Of a stretch of DNA of 5,924 nt, positions 1 to 5,376 are shown one piece after another. The position numbers were made by a program, and so were the translations under genes. The notes below the pieces were generated by a model, which did no database searches, was not told the DNA's origin, and saw only the letters and a list, made by a program, of their open reading frames with translations. The stretch is from an uncultured Clostridia bacterium (GTDB lineage: Bacteria > Bacillota > Clostridia > Oscillospirales > Oscillospiraceae). Each line of letters begins with the position of its first letter. Positions within the stretch are counted from its first letter, which is position 1. Location of the stretch: assembly GCA_937858235.1 (NCBI GenBank), contig CALLZZ010000175.1, positions 1 to 5,924 on the forward strand. Reading direction: 5' to 3'.

Positions 1-244
1 AGCCGAAGGTATCATTCTTCTCGGTCTGCATCGTCAGGACGATGTCGCCGCCCCACGCTTTGACCGTATCGGATTCCGGTGAGTTTTCATTGGTCAGGCC
101 GTCCTCGCTGACATAGCCCAGCGGCAGGAAGGCCACGTCCAAGGCTGTAGTTGCATCCGTCGGCAGCGTTGCCCCCCGCGGCGCACGATACACTGCTCCG
201 CTAATGCTTGGTTTGCTGGCGGATACATTGCTGACACTTGCCAT
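1..244 (-). CDS. Phage major tail tube protein, N-terminal part (cut by window edge)
   Basis: Translated by hand from the ATG at 244. The first 81 residues begin MASVSNVSASKPSISGAVYR and include a GYVSEDGLTN segment and a KAWGGD segment, with no stop before the window ends. These resemble the N-terminus of siphophage tail tube proteins from Clostridia prophages, as I remember them. This protein polymerises into the tube through which DNA passes. The start is well supported: AAAAGGGGGA at 251-260 lies 7 bases before the ATG and overlaps the stop codon of the upstream tail completion gene, so the two are probably translationally coupled. The C-terminal half is outside the window, so integrity cannot be judged. 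Confidence 0.85.
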   Translation of the reverse strand, partial: MASVSNVSASKPSISGAVYRAPRGATLPTDATTALDVAFLPLGYVSEDGLTNENSPESDTVKAWGGDIVLTMQTEKNDTFG

Positions 245-258
245 ATAAAATCCCCCTT

Positions 259-594
259 TTAGTAATATGTCAGGTCGTAAACCGCCTGATAGCGGTACTC
301 CCTGGTTGTTGTGTCTGTAAAGTTGTAGTCGCTGTTCAGCTTTGCGCTGCTGATCTCAGGGCAGGCGACTGCCGCCTCCATTGCCGTCTTGACCGTATTG
401 TTCAGCAGCGCCGCCTGATACATGGATTCTGCAATGGACTGGATTGCCAGTGTGGCGGAGTGGATATGGTTCCTCTGTCCGCCACCGAGCTTCTCGACGA
501 GGACATAGCGCTCCGGCGGATTCTCCGGCCGCTCCATGTAGACCGGCACTGCCAGCTGCCCGGCCAGATAGTCCAGTACAGTAGCTTCGATCAT
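259..594 (-). CDS. Tail completion / tail terminator-like protein
   Basis: A 111-aa protein beginning MIEATVLDYLAG, with PENPPERYVLVEK near residues 23-35 and a C-terminal stretch that includes AKLNSDYNFTDT and ends in AVYDLTYY. Size, position between the gp10-like gene and the tail tube gene, and the overall pattern fit the small tail completion (tail terminator) proteins of siphophages, which cap the tail tube at the head-proximal end. It starts in an ATGA overlap with the stop of the gp10-like gene, the usual coupled arrangement in such operons. Function is inferred from gene order and remembered family resemblance; there is no catalytic motif to check. Confidence 0.75.
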   Translation of the reverse strand: MIEATVLDYLAGQLAVPVYMERPENPPERYVLVEKLGGGQRNHIHSATLAIQSIAESMYQAALLNNTVKTAMEAAVACPEISSAKLNSDYNFTDTTTREYRYQAVYDLTYY

Positions 595-830
595 CCCCGC
601 ACCGCCTTTTCCAGCGTGTTGTTGCTCAGGTTGTCATGCTTGGCCTGATAGGTCACCGGCCGGACCACATATCCGGTGCGCTCCGGATAGCTGCGCCGCT
701 CCATCTCATAGCCCTCCCCGCATCGCTGTAGGGCACGGCTGGCGTATTTCTGGCAGACATCTGTCATCGCCTCTGACTTGAGCAGCTCCCGCACGCCGCT
801 GCGGTTCAGTTTAAATTTTACGTTACTCAT
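591..830 (-). CDS. HK97 gp10-like head-tail joining protein
   Basis: A 79-aa protein beginning MSNVKFKLNRSGVRELLKS and ending NNTLEKAVRG. The N-terminal pattern (a short beta strand, then a helix with G-V-R-E-L-L) and the following basic, Tyr/Arg-rich segment match the short version of the HK97 gp10 family found in Clostridia phages, which takes part in the neck between capsid and tail. At 79 aa it is shorter than the longer gp10 proteins, but related small forms seem complete, and N- and C-terminal patterns are both present. The ATG lies in an 8-base overlap with the end of the head closure gene, and the stop overlaps the next start by 4 bases. Confidence 0.75.
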   Translation of the reverse strand: MSNVKFKLNRSGVRELLKSEAMTDVCQKYASRALQRCGEGYEMERRSYPERTGYVVRPVTYQAKHDNLSNNTLEKAVRG

Positions 831-1155
831 AGCGCTCCACCTGCACTTTCGTATTCCACGGACCTGGGATCAGCTCATCCATGCCGGACAACGCAATGCC
901 GACCACGCGCCAAGTCTGGCCGAAGAACTGAACACGTTGCCCTTCCCATGTGTGTGTATCTCCCTTTGGGATAGCCAGCGTATAGGCAGCCTTGCGCCCA
1001 GTGAGATTGAGCGTGCTCTCAATGTCCTCCGCAGAGGCTGGCGCAATCAGCACGTTTTCCACGGTCTCCTCCTCCTCGGTGTATACCGGCGCCCCAAAGC
1101 CGTCCACACCCGTCTGTGTCTTTGACAGGAGCGTTATGCCAACCCCCTTTATCAT
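823..1155 (-). CDS. Phage head closure / head-tail adaptor protein
   Basis: From the ATG at 1155 the protein is 110 aa, beginning MIKGVGITLLSKTQTGVDGF. It continues with VENVLIAPASAEDI, LNLTGRKAAYTLAIPKGDTHTWEGQRV and ends KVQVERYE. This resembles the head closure proteins that follow the Gp15-type connector in siphophages and stop DNA leaking from filled heads. An upstream in-frame ATG at 1170 would add MVSIA, but the AAAGGAGG site (1172-1179) is only 1 base from it and 16 bases from the ATG at 1155, so neither spacing is standard. I prefer 1155 because relatives, as I recall, begin MIKG, and because the end of the connector gene holds an equivalent ATGATTAAGGG where the ancestral start would lie. 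The 5' end belongs to the right-hand repeat of an insertion. Confidence 0.8.
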   Translation of the reverse strand: MIKGVGITLLSKTQTGVDGFGAPVYTEEEETVENVLIAPASAEDIESTLNLTGRKAAYTLAIPKGDTHTWEGQRVQFFGQTWRVVGIALSGMDELIPGPWNTKVQVERYE

Positions 1156-1166
1156 CGCAATAGAAA
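1143..1166. repeat. Left copy of a 24-bp imperfect direct repeat bounding the inserted module
   Basis: Matches 1713-1736 at 20 of 24 positions in the same orientation. On the minus strand this copy covers the start region of the head closure gene (core TTTCTAT...ATGATAAAGGG). The partner covers the last codons and stop of the connector gene. The copies are 570 bp apart and bracket the two extra genes. Confidence 0.8.
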
Positions 1167-1189
1167 CCATGCCTCCTTTCTGTTATAAT
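1161..1189 (+). promoter_or_regulatory. Extended -10 promoter for the plus-strand inserted gene
   Basis: The plus strand reads TGTTATAAT at 1181-1189, a perfect extended -10 (TGnTATAAT). A weak -35, TAGAAA (4 of 6 to TTGACA), lies at 1161-1166 with a 17-base spacer. Transcription would start near 1196, giving a leader of about 18 bases before the ATG at 1214. The promoter lies over the Shine-Dalgarno and start region of the divergent head closure gene, so it is physically tied to the late operon. A separate promoter is typical of phage morons expressed from the quiet prophage. Confidence 0.7.
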
Positions 1190-1213
1190 GGTTCCATGAA
1201 AGGAGCCTACCAT

Positions 1214-1606
1214 ATGATTCTTCCTAAAATTGATAAAAAGGTCCTGAAACTCATGAAAGAAGTTCAGAACTCCGAATTTTGCTATGTTGCAATAGACTTT
1301 CGTAATATGAAAATGCACCGCTCCATAAGCGATACCTCCAGTAGTGTTCAGAACGCTTTTTCAAATACCATCGGTGAAACCATCAAATACTCTGTCGCCT
1401 CTCTGCACGCCTCGCTCAACTATCTCCAGGATAATCAATTCATTGTGAAGCCCAACTCTGGTCCTGTGTATCAGGTAACACACATCGGCTGGTATCAGGG
1501 CTTTATTCGCAGGTCTGAAGTGCTCCACATGCTGCTAACGCACGTTGCGTTCCCGTCTCTTGTTGCATTCATTACGACTTTGCTGACGCTATTCATACAA
1601 AGATGA
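1214..1606 (+). CDS. Moron: winged-helix-like domain plus C-terminal membrane helix, function unknown
   Basis: A 130-aa protein starting MILPKIDKKVLKLMKEVQ. The start is fixed by AAAGGAG at 1199-1205, 8 bases upstream, and by the extended -10 promoter before it. The frame is open further upstream, but no start there has such signals. Residues about 5-92 look like a winged helix: a helix (about 57-75, ASLNYLQDNQF), then a wing-like hairpin (about 76-92, IVKPNSGPVYQVTHIGWY). Residues about 103-127 form one hydrophobic helix (AFPSLVAFITTLLTLFIQR at the C-terminus), with basic residues RR just before it, suggesting a tail-anchored protein with a cytoplasmic domain. The stretch is visibly more AT-rich than its neighbours and is the only gene on this strand, so it is probably a transferred lysogenic-conversion gene. 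Similar wHTH-plus-TM proteins occur in Firmicutes mobile elements, as I recall; no function is assigned. It could be a superinfection exclusion or membrane-bound regulatory protein. Confidence 0.8.
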   Translation: MILPKIDKKVLKLMKEVQNSEFCYVAIDFRNMKMHRSISDTSSSVQNAFSNTIGETIKYSVASLHASLNYLQDNQFIVKPNSGPVYQVTHIGWYQGFIRRSEVLHMLLTHVAFPSLVAFITTLLTLFIQR

Positions 1607-1700
1607 TTAAATAGACAACAATCGCTGCGGCAGCTCCGATTATGCCGCTCACAAGCCCAATGCAGAACTGGATGATGCTTTGCTTCTTGTAAAACATCAT
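1593..1700 (-). CDS. Small single-span membrane protein (35 aa), function unknown
   Basis: The minus strand from the ATG at 1700 encodes 35 residues beginning MMFYKKQSIIQFCIGLVSG and then IIGAAAAIVVYLIIFV before a TGA. Residues about 9-34 form one hydrophobic helix with small-residue spacing (G15, S18, G19, G22 and a run of Ala), which suits helix-helix packing; KK at 5-6 predicts a cytoplasmic N-terminus. A second ATG follows directly at 1697. The likely ribosome site is AAGGGAG (1713-1719), overlapping the connector stop, with a long spacer of 12 bases. Its 3' end overlaps the 3' end of the plus-strand gene by 14 bases. The composition is too membrane-like to be a random antisense frame, but the weak spacing leaves doubt. 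It could be a small toxin, a holin-like peptide or a partner of the neighbouring membrane protein. Confidence 0.6.
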   Translation of the reverse strand: MMFYKKQSIIQFCIGLVSGIIGAAAAIVVYLIIFV

Positions 1701-1712
1701 AGTATTATCACG

Positions 1713-1736
1713 CTCCCTTAATCATTGCCATAGAAA
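1713..1736. repeat. Right copy of the 24-bp imperfect direct repeat
   Basis: Twenty of 24 positions equal 1143-1166. On the minus strand it holds the connector's last codons (FYGND and stop) and, in another frame, ATGATTAAGGG. That is the counterpart of the head closure start ATGATAAAGGG, so it looks like the ancestral start of the downstream gene, left behind by an insertion. Confidence 0.8.
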
Positions 1737-2125
1737 TCAATCACCCCGTATCTCTGCCGCCGCAGGCCCAGGCGGGCCAGCTCCGACCGTTTGATGAACA
1801 GGCCGCCGCCTGGTACCAGGAATGACCCTGATACGGAATAGCCCATGGCAGACTGCGTCATCTGCGTCATCGGCTCCTGATCCGTCGCCGTCATCAGGGT
1901 GCGTGCAACAATATCCACGGTGACGGATTTTGCCACCTCCGCCAGATCCTCGTCTGCCGCCACCATTGCGTCCAGGTTGCGATCCAGCTTTCTCGCCTCG
2001 GTTCGCAGGCTGGCGCACACAAGGGGGAGCAGTGATTCCGCCCGCCCCAATTCTTCTGTTGACAGTTCACGCCACAGGTCGATCACATCACTTGTCGTTG
2101 CGTAGTTTTGCGCCACCAGCGCCAC
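1718..2125 (-). CDS. Head-tail connector protein (Gp15/Gp19-like, first ring under the portal)
   Basis: A 135-aa protein beginning (M)ALVAQNYATTSDVIDLW and ending RQRYGVIDFYGND. A helical N-terminal half (residues about 10-80), a GYSVSG segment near 95-100 with GGGLFIKRSELARLG after it, and the basic C-terminus match the adaptor proteins (Gp15/Gp19/Gp42 type in Pfam terms, from memory) that bind the portal and extend the neck. The start at 2125 is GTG and overlaps the previous gene by 38 bases; a second GTG at 2116 has an AGGTGG 5 bases upstream and is an alternative. Translation is presumably coupled to the Lys/Ala-rich gene. The portal protein it should bind is not encoded in the window. 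Confidence 0.8.
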   Translation of the reverse strand: MALVAQNYATTSDVIDLWRELSTEELGRAESLLPLVCASLRTEARKLDRNLDAMVAADEDLAEVAKSVTVDIVARTLMTATDQEPMTQMTQSAMGYSVSGSFLVPGGGLFIKRSELARLGLRRQRYGVIDFYGND

Positions 2126-2297
2126 CTGCTTTCTTTGCTGCGGCCGTTCGTTTTGCTGCGGCCGTTTTCTTCGGTGCGGTTGCTGGCTTCTGCTCTGGTT
2201 CGGCCTCGGCAGGAGGTTGTACCTCCTGCCAGTCCTGACCTTCTACCTTGCAGCTCACCTCAATGATCGCGCCGGTTCGCCGATTCAGGTACCTCAT
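2088..2297 (-). CDS. Small Lys/Ala-rich phage protein following the capsid gene
   Basis: A 69-aa protein. Residues 1-28 (MRYLNRRTGAIIEVSCKVEG...W) form a small conserved-looking start of the kind often seen in short phage proteins between the capsid and connector genes. A Pro/Glu/Ala linker follows, then a basic Lys/Ala tail at about 43-60 made of two copies of K-T/R-A-A-A-K, like a histone-type nucleic-acid-binding tail. It starts in an ATGA overlap with the capsid stop. A role in head assembly or DNA binding is only a guess; the family has no assigned function that I can name with certainty. The tail is encoded by an 18-bp repeat. Confidence 0.7.
   Translation of the reverse strand: MRYLNRRTGAIIEVSCKVEGQDWQEVQPPAEAEPEQKPATAPKKTAAAKRTAAAKKAGGAGGAKLRNDK
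2134..2166. repeat. Two direct repeats of TTTGCTGCGGCCGTT with 18-bp period
   Basis: Identical 15-base copies at 2134-2148 and 2152-2166 lie inside the small Lys/Ala-rich gene and encode its duplicated A-A-A-K motif. The period is exactly six codons, so copy number can change without a frameshift. Confidence 0.85.
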
Positions 2298-3193
2298 TCA
2301 GAGGCCTTCACGAACGCAAAGGCGGCAGCGTCCAGAATGCCCCACCCGATGTACATTTCACCGCGTAGATAGATCTGGTTGTGTCCCTTCAGGTCCCCCA
2401 GGGTGGTATCGTTGTCCGGGTTGCCGTACTGGATGATCTCGATGGGGATTTCCTTCGCGTAGCCCCAGCGGAAGCAGTTCTGGAAGTCACCCACCAGCGC
2501 CCGATCCTTGCTGGCGTTGGCACTCAGCGTGTTGTTGGATTCCACTCTCAGGCCGTTAATGAGACCCGGATTGTTGCCCCAGGACAGCTCCGGATACAGC
2601 TTTGCGCCTCCGGTCGTGACCTGTTCCGCCAGGGAAGAACGGAAGGCAGGTGCCAGAATCAGGCCGTTCACATCGCATTCGCTGCCCTGCACCAGCGCAA
2701 TCGCAGACTCGATGTTCGCATCGGGCTTATCCCCGGCTGCAATGGTCACGGCCTGCGTGACCTTACTGTCGAAGTGGTTGTCGCCGATCACCGAGGAGGC
2801 GCTTGCGGTACGCGGGTTAATGCCATGGAACGCCATGAGGTCAATGCCTTTGGCTACCTTCTTTGCGAAACCGTCTGCGAAGTTGCTCATATAATCGAGC
2901 TGTGCCGCCTCAGCCGCATACATAAACTCGTCCGAGATGCGGGCACCATATTCCACCTTGATGGGCACAATCGTAACCGGCGAAATTGTGATGCCGCCTT
3001 TGCTTTTGGCGCCATTCTCTGCGACCACATCCACCTCCTTGTCCAGCTGGAAGGTAAATTCCTTCATGCCGTTGAAGGGAATGGGTGTGGCTGCACACAG
3101 AGCTGCCAGCGCGCTGGCGCCACGTGTTTTCTGGATAAATTCCGGGATCAGTTCCTCCGGAAACAGAGAGCCTTTGCTCAGAATATCTGCCAT
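2294..3193 (-). CDS. HK97-fold major capsid protein
   Basis: A 299-aa protein beginning MADILSKGSLFPEELIPEFI. Recognisable family landmarks are TPIPFNGMKEFTF (36-48), DVVAENGAKSKGGITISPVTIVPIKVEYGARISDEFMY (about 55-92, E-loop and spine region), a helix with FAKKVAKGIDLMAFHG, and a C-terminal RWGYAKEIPIEII and LRGEMYIGWGILD. It assembles the icosahedral head. The mature-like N-terminus starts almost directly at the fold, with no long delta (scaffold) domain as in HK97 itself, so a separate scaffold or none is expected. AGGAG at 3202-3206 lies 8 bases before the ATG, inside the last codons of the upstream ATPase gene. It appears full length. Portal, protease and terminase, usually just upstream, are absent. 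Confidence 0.93.
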   Translation of the reverse strand: MADILSKGSLFPEELIPEFIQKTRGASALAALCAATPIPFNGMKEFTFQLDKEVDVVAENGAKSKGGITISPVTIVPIKVEYGARISDEFMYAAEAAQLDYMSNFADGFAKKVAKGIDLMAFHGINPRTASASSVIGDNHFDSKVTQAVTIAAGDKPDANIESAIALVQGSECDVNGLILAPAFRSSLAEQVTTGGAKLYPELSWGNNPGLINGLRVESNNTLSANASKDRALVGDFQNCFRWGYAKEIPIEIIQYGNPDNDTTLGDLKGHNQIYLRGEMYIGWGILDAAAFAFVKASE

Positions 3194-3196
3194 GTT

Positions 3197-5341
3197 TTAA
3201 TCTCCTTTTGCTTCCAGCTTCCAAACGCCGCCATCTGCCTCGAACAGACCAATCTTCCCCTCTTCATCCACACGCAGCAGATATTCGCTCTCAGGCTGTG
3301 GGACCTCCAGAAATGTCCGGAACGGCTGCAGCTTCACCCGTGGATTGATCTCAACGTTCTGTTTCAGGCTTACACCGGCCAGAGCCTCCACTGTCTGTGT
3401 GACGCCGTTGTCACTGGTGGTAACCCCGCTGTCCTTGCTCATTTTGCTCAGCAGATCCAGCAGGTACTTAGTGCCATCGCCAGGCATGAACAGGCTGCGC
3501 AGCTCAATCACCGCCTGTTCCTTCTCTCGCCACCCCTCCCGTAAACCAGGGACATCCGTAGTCGCCGCATACAGGAGATTCCGGCTCATGTCTGGCATGT
3601 AGCTTGTACTGACATACACCTTTCCGGGGCCATCCACGCGGACAAACGCAAAACCGCCAACTGCATCAATTTCCTTGTGCAGCAGCTGGACAATACTGTC
3701 CAACCCACTCACGCTGTACCGATCAGGCCGATCCACATGGGGCTTGATCCGCTCAAAATCCTGGTACAGCAGGTTGTCCAAGTCCTCCAAAGCCGATGCC
3801 GCTTTTTTCTGCTCGGCCTCCAGCTCTGCCCGACGATGGGCGCAATTCCGAATCGTGCACTCGTCCGCCAGCAAGGATTCCTTTTGGCGAATCTCTGCTT
3901 TGAGTTGCACAGCCTTGTCACGGGAAGCCTGCCCTGCCGCGTCCTGCTGCAGCTCCACAATGCTGTTGCCACACTCCAGAATGTGCCGATCCAACTCCGC
4001 CCATTTGCTCGCGTATTCCGGCAAGTCTGGCACCGGCTGTGCTGCCACGTTCTTTGCCTCTTCAAGTGCCGCCTGTGCCTGTTCCAGAGCAGCCTCCTCT
4101 AGTTTTAAAGATTTGACCAGCTCCTTCCTACGCTTCTTTTCGGAAAGAATCCGTTCCTTTCTCCTGGCAGCTCGTGATTCAATGACCTTCAGTTCCCGCT
4201 TCTGCGTCTCCTGAAAATCTGCCCGGGCTTTCTGGAGCTGATCCGGCGGAAGCTCCTGGCCACAGGTGGGGCAGATGCCACCCTGAAACGACTGCCCATT
4301 ACAGTTAGCCCATTGGCTACGTAGTCCATCCAGCTCCAATTCCAAGGATTTGATGTCACTGTCGGACAGTTCCTTGCTTGTCCTTGCAGATTGGATCCTA
4401 GCCACCGCTCCAGTGACGTCATGATTCAGTTTCGCCAAATCTGGCTGCTGAAAGCTGCTGCGGTATGTTCGGTTGGATTGCTCCAGGATGCTTCGCTGAT
4501 CCTCCAGGGATTTTCGCTGTTGCTCCAGCTGATCCAGCCTGGCTGCCCTTCCGTCCTGATCCAGTGCCCGCTGGGCAGTCTGCAGCTGATGGTTCAGCCG
4601 GCCAATTTCCTCCCGCACAACGTCATAATCACATACCGGGATGGATTCCAACATCCGATCCAGCTCATCCAGTCGGGTGGGGATTTTGTCTCGAGTACCG
4701 GACAGGTTCTTGCGCTTTGCCACCAGCATGGCGCGGTAGTCATCCAGTGTCCTGCTCCCCATAGCATCCAGCAGAGGCGAGAAGCGTCCCTCCTGCTCCA
4801 TTACTGCCTGGTCAGTAGTGTTCCAGCACATGTTCATCAGCAGCTTGCGCCGTTCCTTCCATGGCAGATCCACGCAGAATCTCCGCAGGTTAGTGAGTAC
4901 ACGGAAGGTCTCTTCTGCTCCGACCATGTTCCGTACCGTCTCGTCATACAGCTTCTTTTTTACCGGAACATCGTCCAGGAAGTAGTCGCAGGTATTTCCG
5001 TCGTAGGTCTCGTTGACGGAGCCGCGCTTTTTACTCCATTTTTCATAATAAGTACGCTTCAGGTTGTGGTGCTCCCCGTTTACCATCAGATCCGCCTCCA
5101 CCGAAGTCACGGCACCGTGGTCGAGGACGTTCCCGTCTTTGCCCAGCGGCTTGATGTCAAATGCGGCCTGCCCAAGACTGTCCACACCAAACAGCAGCCA
5201 GGAGAAAGCGTCGTATACCGTTGTCTTCCCTGTGGCGTTGTTGCCGTAGATCACACAGCTTTTACCGCCAAAGTCCAGATTCAAATTGCGCTGTCCTTTA
5301 AAGTTGCGCAGCTCCAGCCGCAGAATTTTCAAGTCTGTCAT
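3197..5341 (-). CDS. Chimeric SMC/Rad50-like ATPase half fused to a DUF2303-like phage domain
   Basis: A 714-aa protein from the ATG at 5341, chosen because GGAGGG (5350-5355) lies 8 bases upstream; the longer GTG frame from 5389 has no ribosome site. Residues 1-160 are an ABC/SMC-type N-terminal lobe with Walker A GNNATGKTT at 33-41 and FKGQRNLNLDFG before it. Coiled coil covers about 205-345, a Rad50/SbcC-like zinc hook ICPTCGQELP is at 356-365 (C357, C360), and a returning coil runs to about 525. Phage homologues would then continue into a second ATPase lobe. Here residues about 530-714 instead show PRVKLQPFRTFLEV, QPESEYLLR and GLFEADGGVWKLEA, a pattern I recall from separate phage proteins of the DUF2303/YfdQ type. 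No ABC signature or Walker B is visible. The end looks shortened: it stops four residues after KLEA, within the capsid ribosome site. Probably a deletion product; ATPase activity is doubtful. Confidence 0.8.
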   Translation of the reverse strand: MTDLKILRLELRNFKGQRNLNLDFGGKSCVIYGNNATGKTTVYDAFSWLLFGVDSLGQAAFDIKPLGKDGNVLDHGAVTSVEADLMVNGEHHNLKRTYYEKWSKKRGSVNETYDGNTCDYFLDDVPVKKKLYDETVRNMVGAEETFRVLTNLRRFCVDLPWKERRKLLMNMCWNTTDQAVMEQEGRFSPLLDAMGSRTLDDYRAMLVAKRKNLSGTRDKIPTRLDELDRMLESIPVCDYDVVREEIGRLNHQLQTAQRALDQDGRAARLDQLEQQRKSLEDQRSILEQSNRTYRSSFQQPDLAKLNHDVTGAVARIQSARTSKELSDSDIKSLELELDGLRSQWANCNGQSFQGGICPTCGQELPPDQLQKARADFQETQKRELKVIESRAARRKERILSEKKRRKELVKSLKLEEAALEQAQAALEEAKNVAAQPVPDLPEYASKWAELDRHILECGNSIVELQQDAAGQASRDKAVQLKAEIRQKESLLADECTIRNCAHRRAELEAEQKKAASALEDLDNLLYQDFERIKPHVDRPDRYSVSGLDSIVQLLHKEIDAVGGFAFVRVDGPGKVYVSTSYMPDMSRNLLYAATTDVPGLREGWREKEQAVIELRSLFMPGDGTKYLLDLLSKMSKDSGVTTSDNGVTQTVEALAGVSLKQNVEINPRVKLQPFRTFLEVPQPESEYLLRVDEEGKIGLFEADGGVWKLEAKGD

Positions 5342-5370
5342 TTGCGTTTCCCTCCATTCCGTGGTATAAT
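5342..5370 (+). promoter_or_regulatory. Plus-strand extended -10 promoter facing the regulator gene
   Basis: Plus strand TGGTATAAT at 5362-5370 is a perfect extended -10, and TTGCGT at 5342-5347 is a weak -35 (3 of 6) with a 17-base spacer. It points rightwards, against the operon, and would start RNA near 5377, just before an intrinsic terminator. The -10 lies in the middle of a palindrome. Confidence 0.45.
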
Positions 5371-5375
5371 CACGG
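5359..5375. promoter_or_regulatory. 17-bp palindrome, candidate operator
   Basis: CCGTG at 5359-5363 and CACGG at 5371-5375 are perfect inverted arms around GTATAAT. The site lies just upstream of the ATPase Shine-Dalgarno sequence and contains the plus-strand -10 hexamer, so a dimeric repressor bound here would block that promoter. The HTH protein encoded just upstream is the obvious candidate. There is no U-tract, so it is not a terminator. Confidence 0.4.
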
Positions 5376-5376
5376 T

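Noticed and set aside
992..1213. N-terminal extension of the plus-strand inserted gene back to 992
   Set aside because: The extension overlaps the head closure gene antisense. The promoter at 1161-1189 and the ribosome site at 1199-1205 both place the start at 1214.
1627..1648. GCGGCA/TGCCGC inverted repeat as a terminator for the plus-strand gene
   Set aside because: It has a 10-base loop, only 6 pairs and no U-tract, and it lies inside the coding sequence of the small membrane protein.
1704..1709. GATAAT on the minus strand as a -10 for the small membrane protein
   Set aside because: No acceptable -35 at 16-18 bases (TATGGC at the expected place), and late operon readthrough suffices.
2381..3544. 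A 387-codon open frame on the plus strand opposite the capsid and ATPase genes
   Set aside because: It runs antisense across the clearly recognised capsid gene and the end of the ATPase gene, has no ribosome site, and has a composition (many Cys, His, Arg) typical of a shadow frame.
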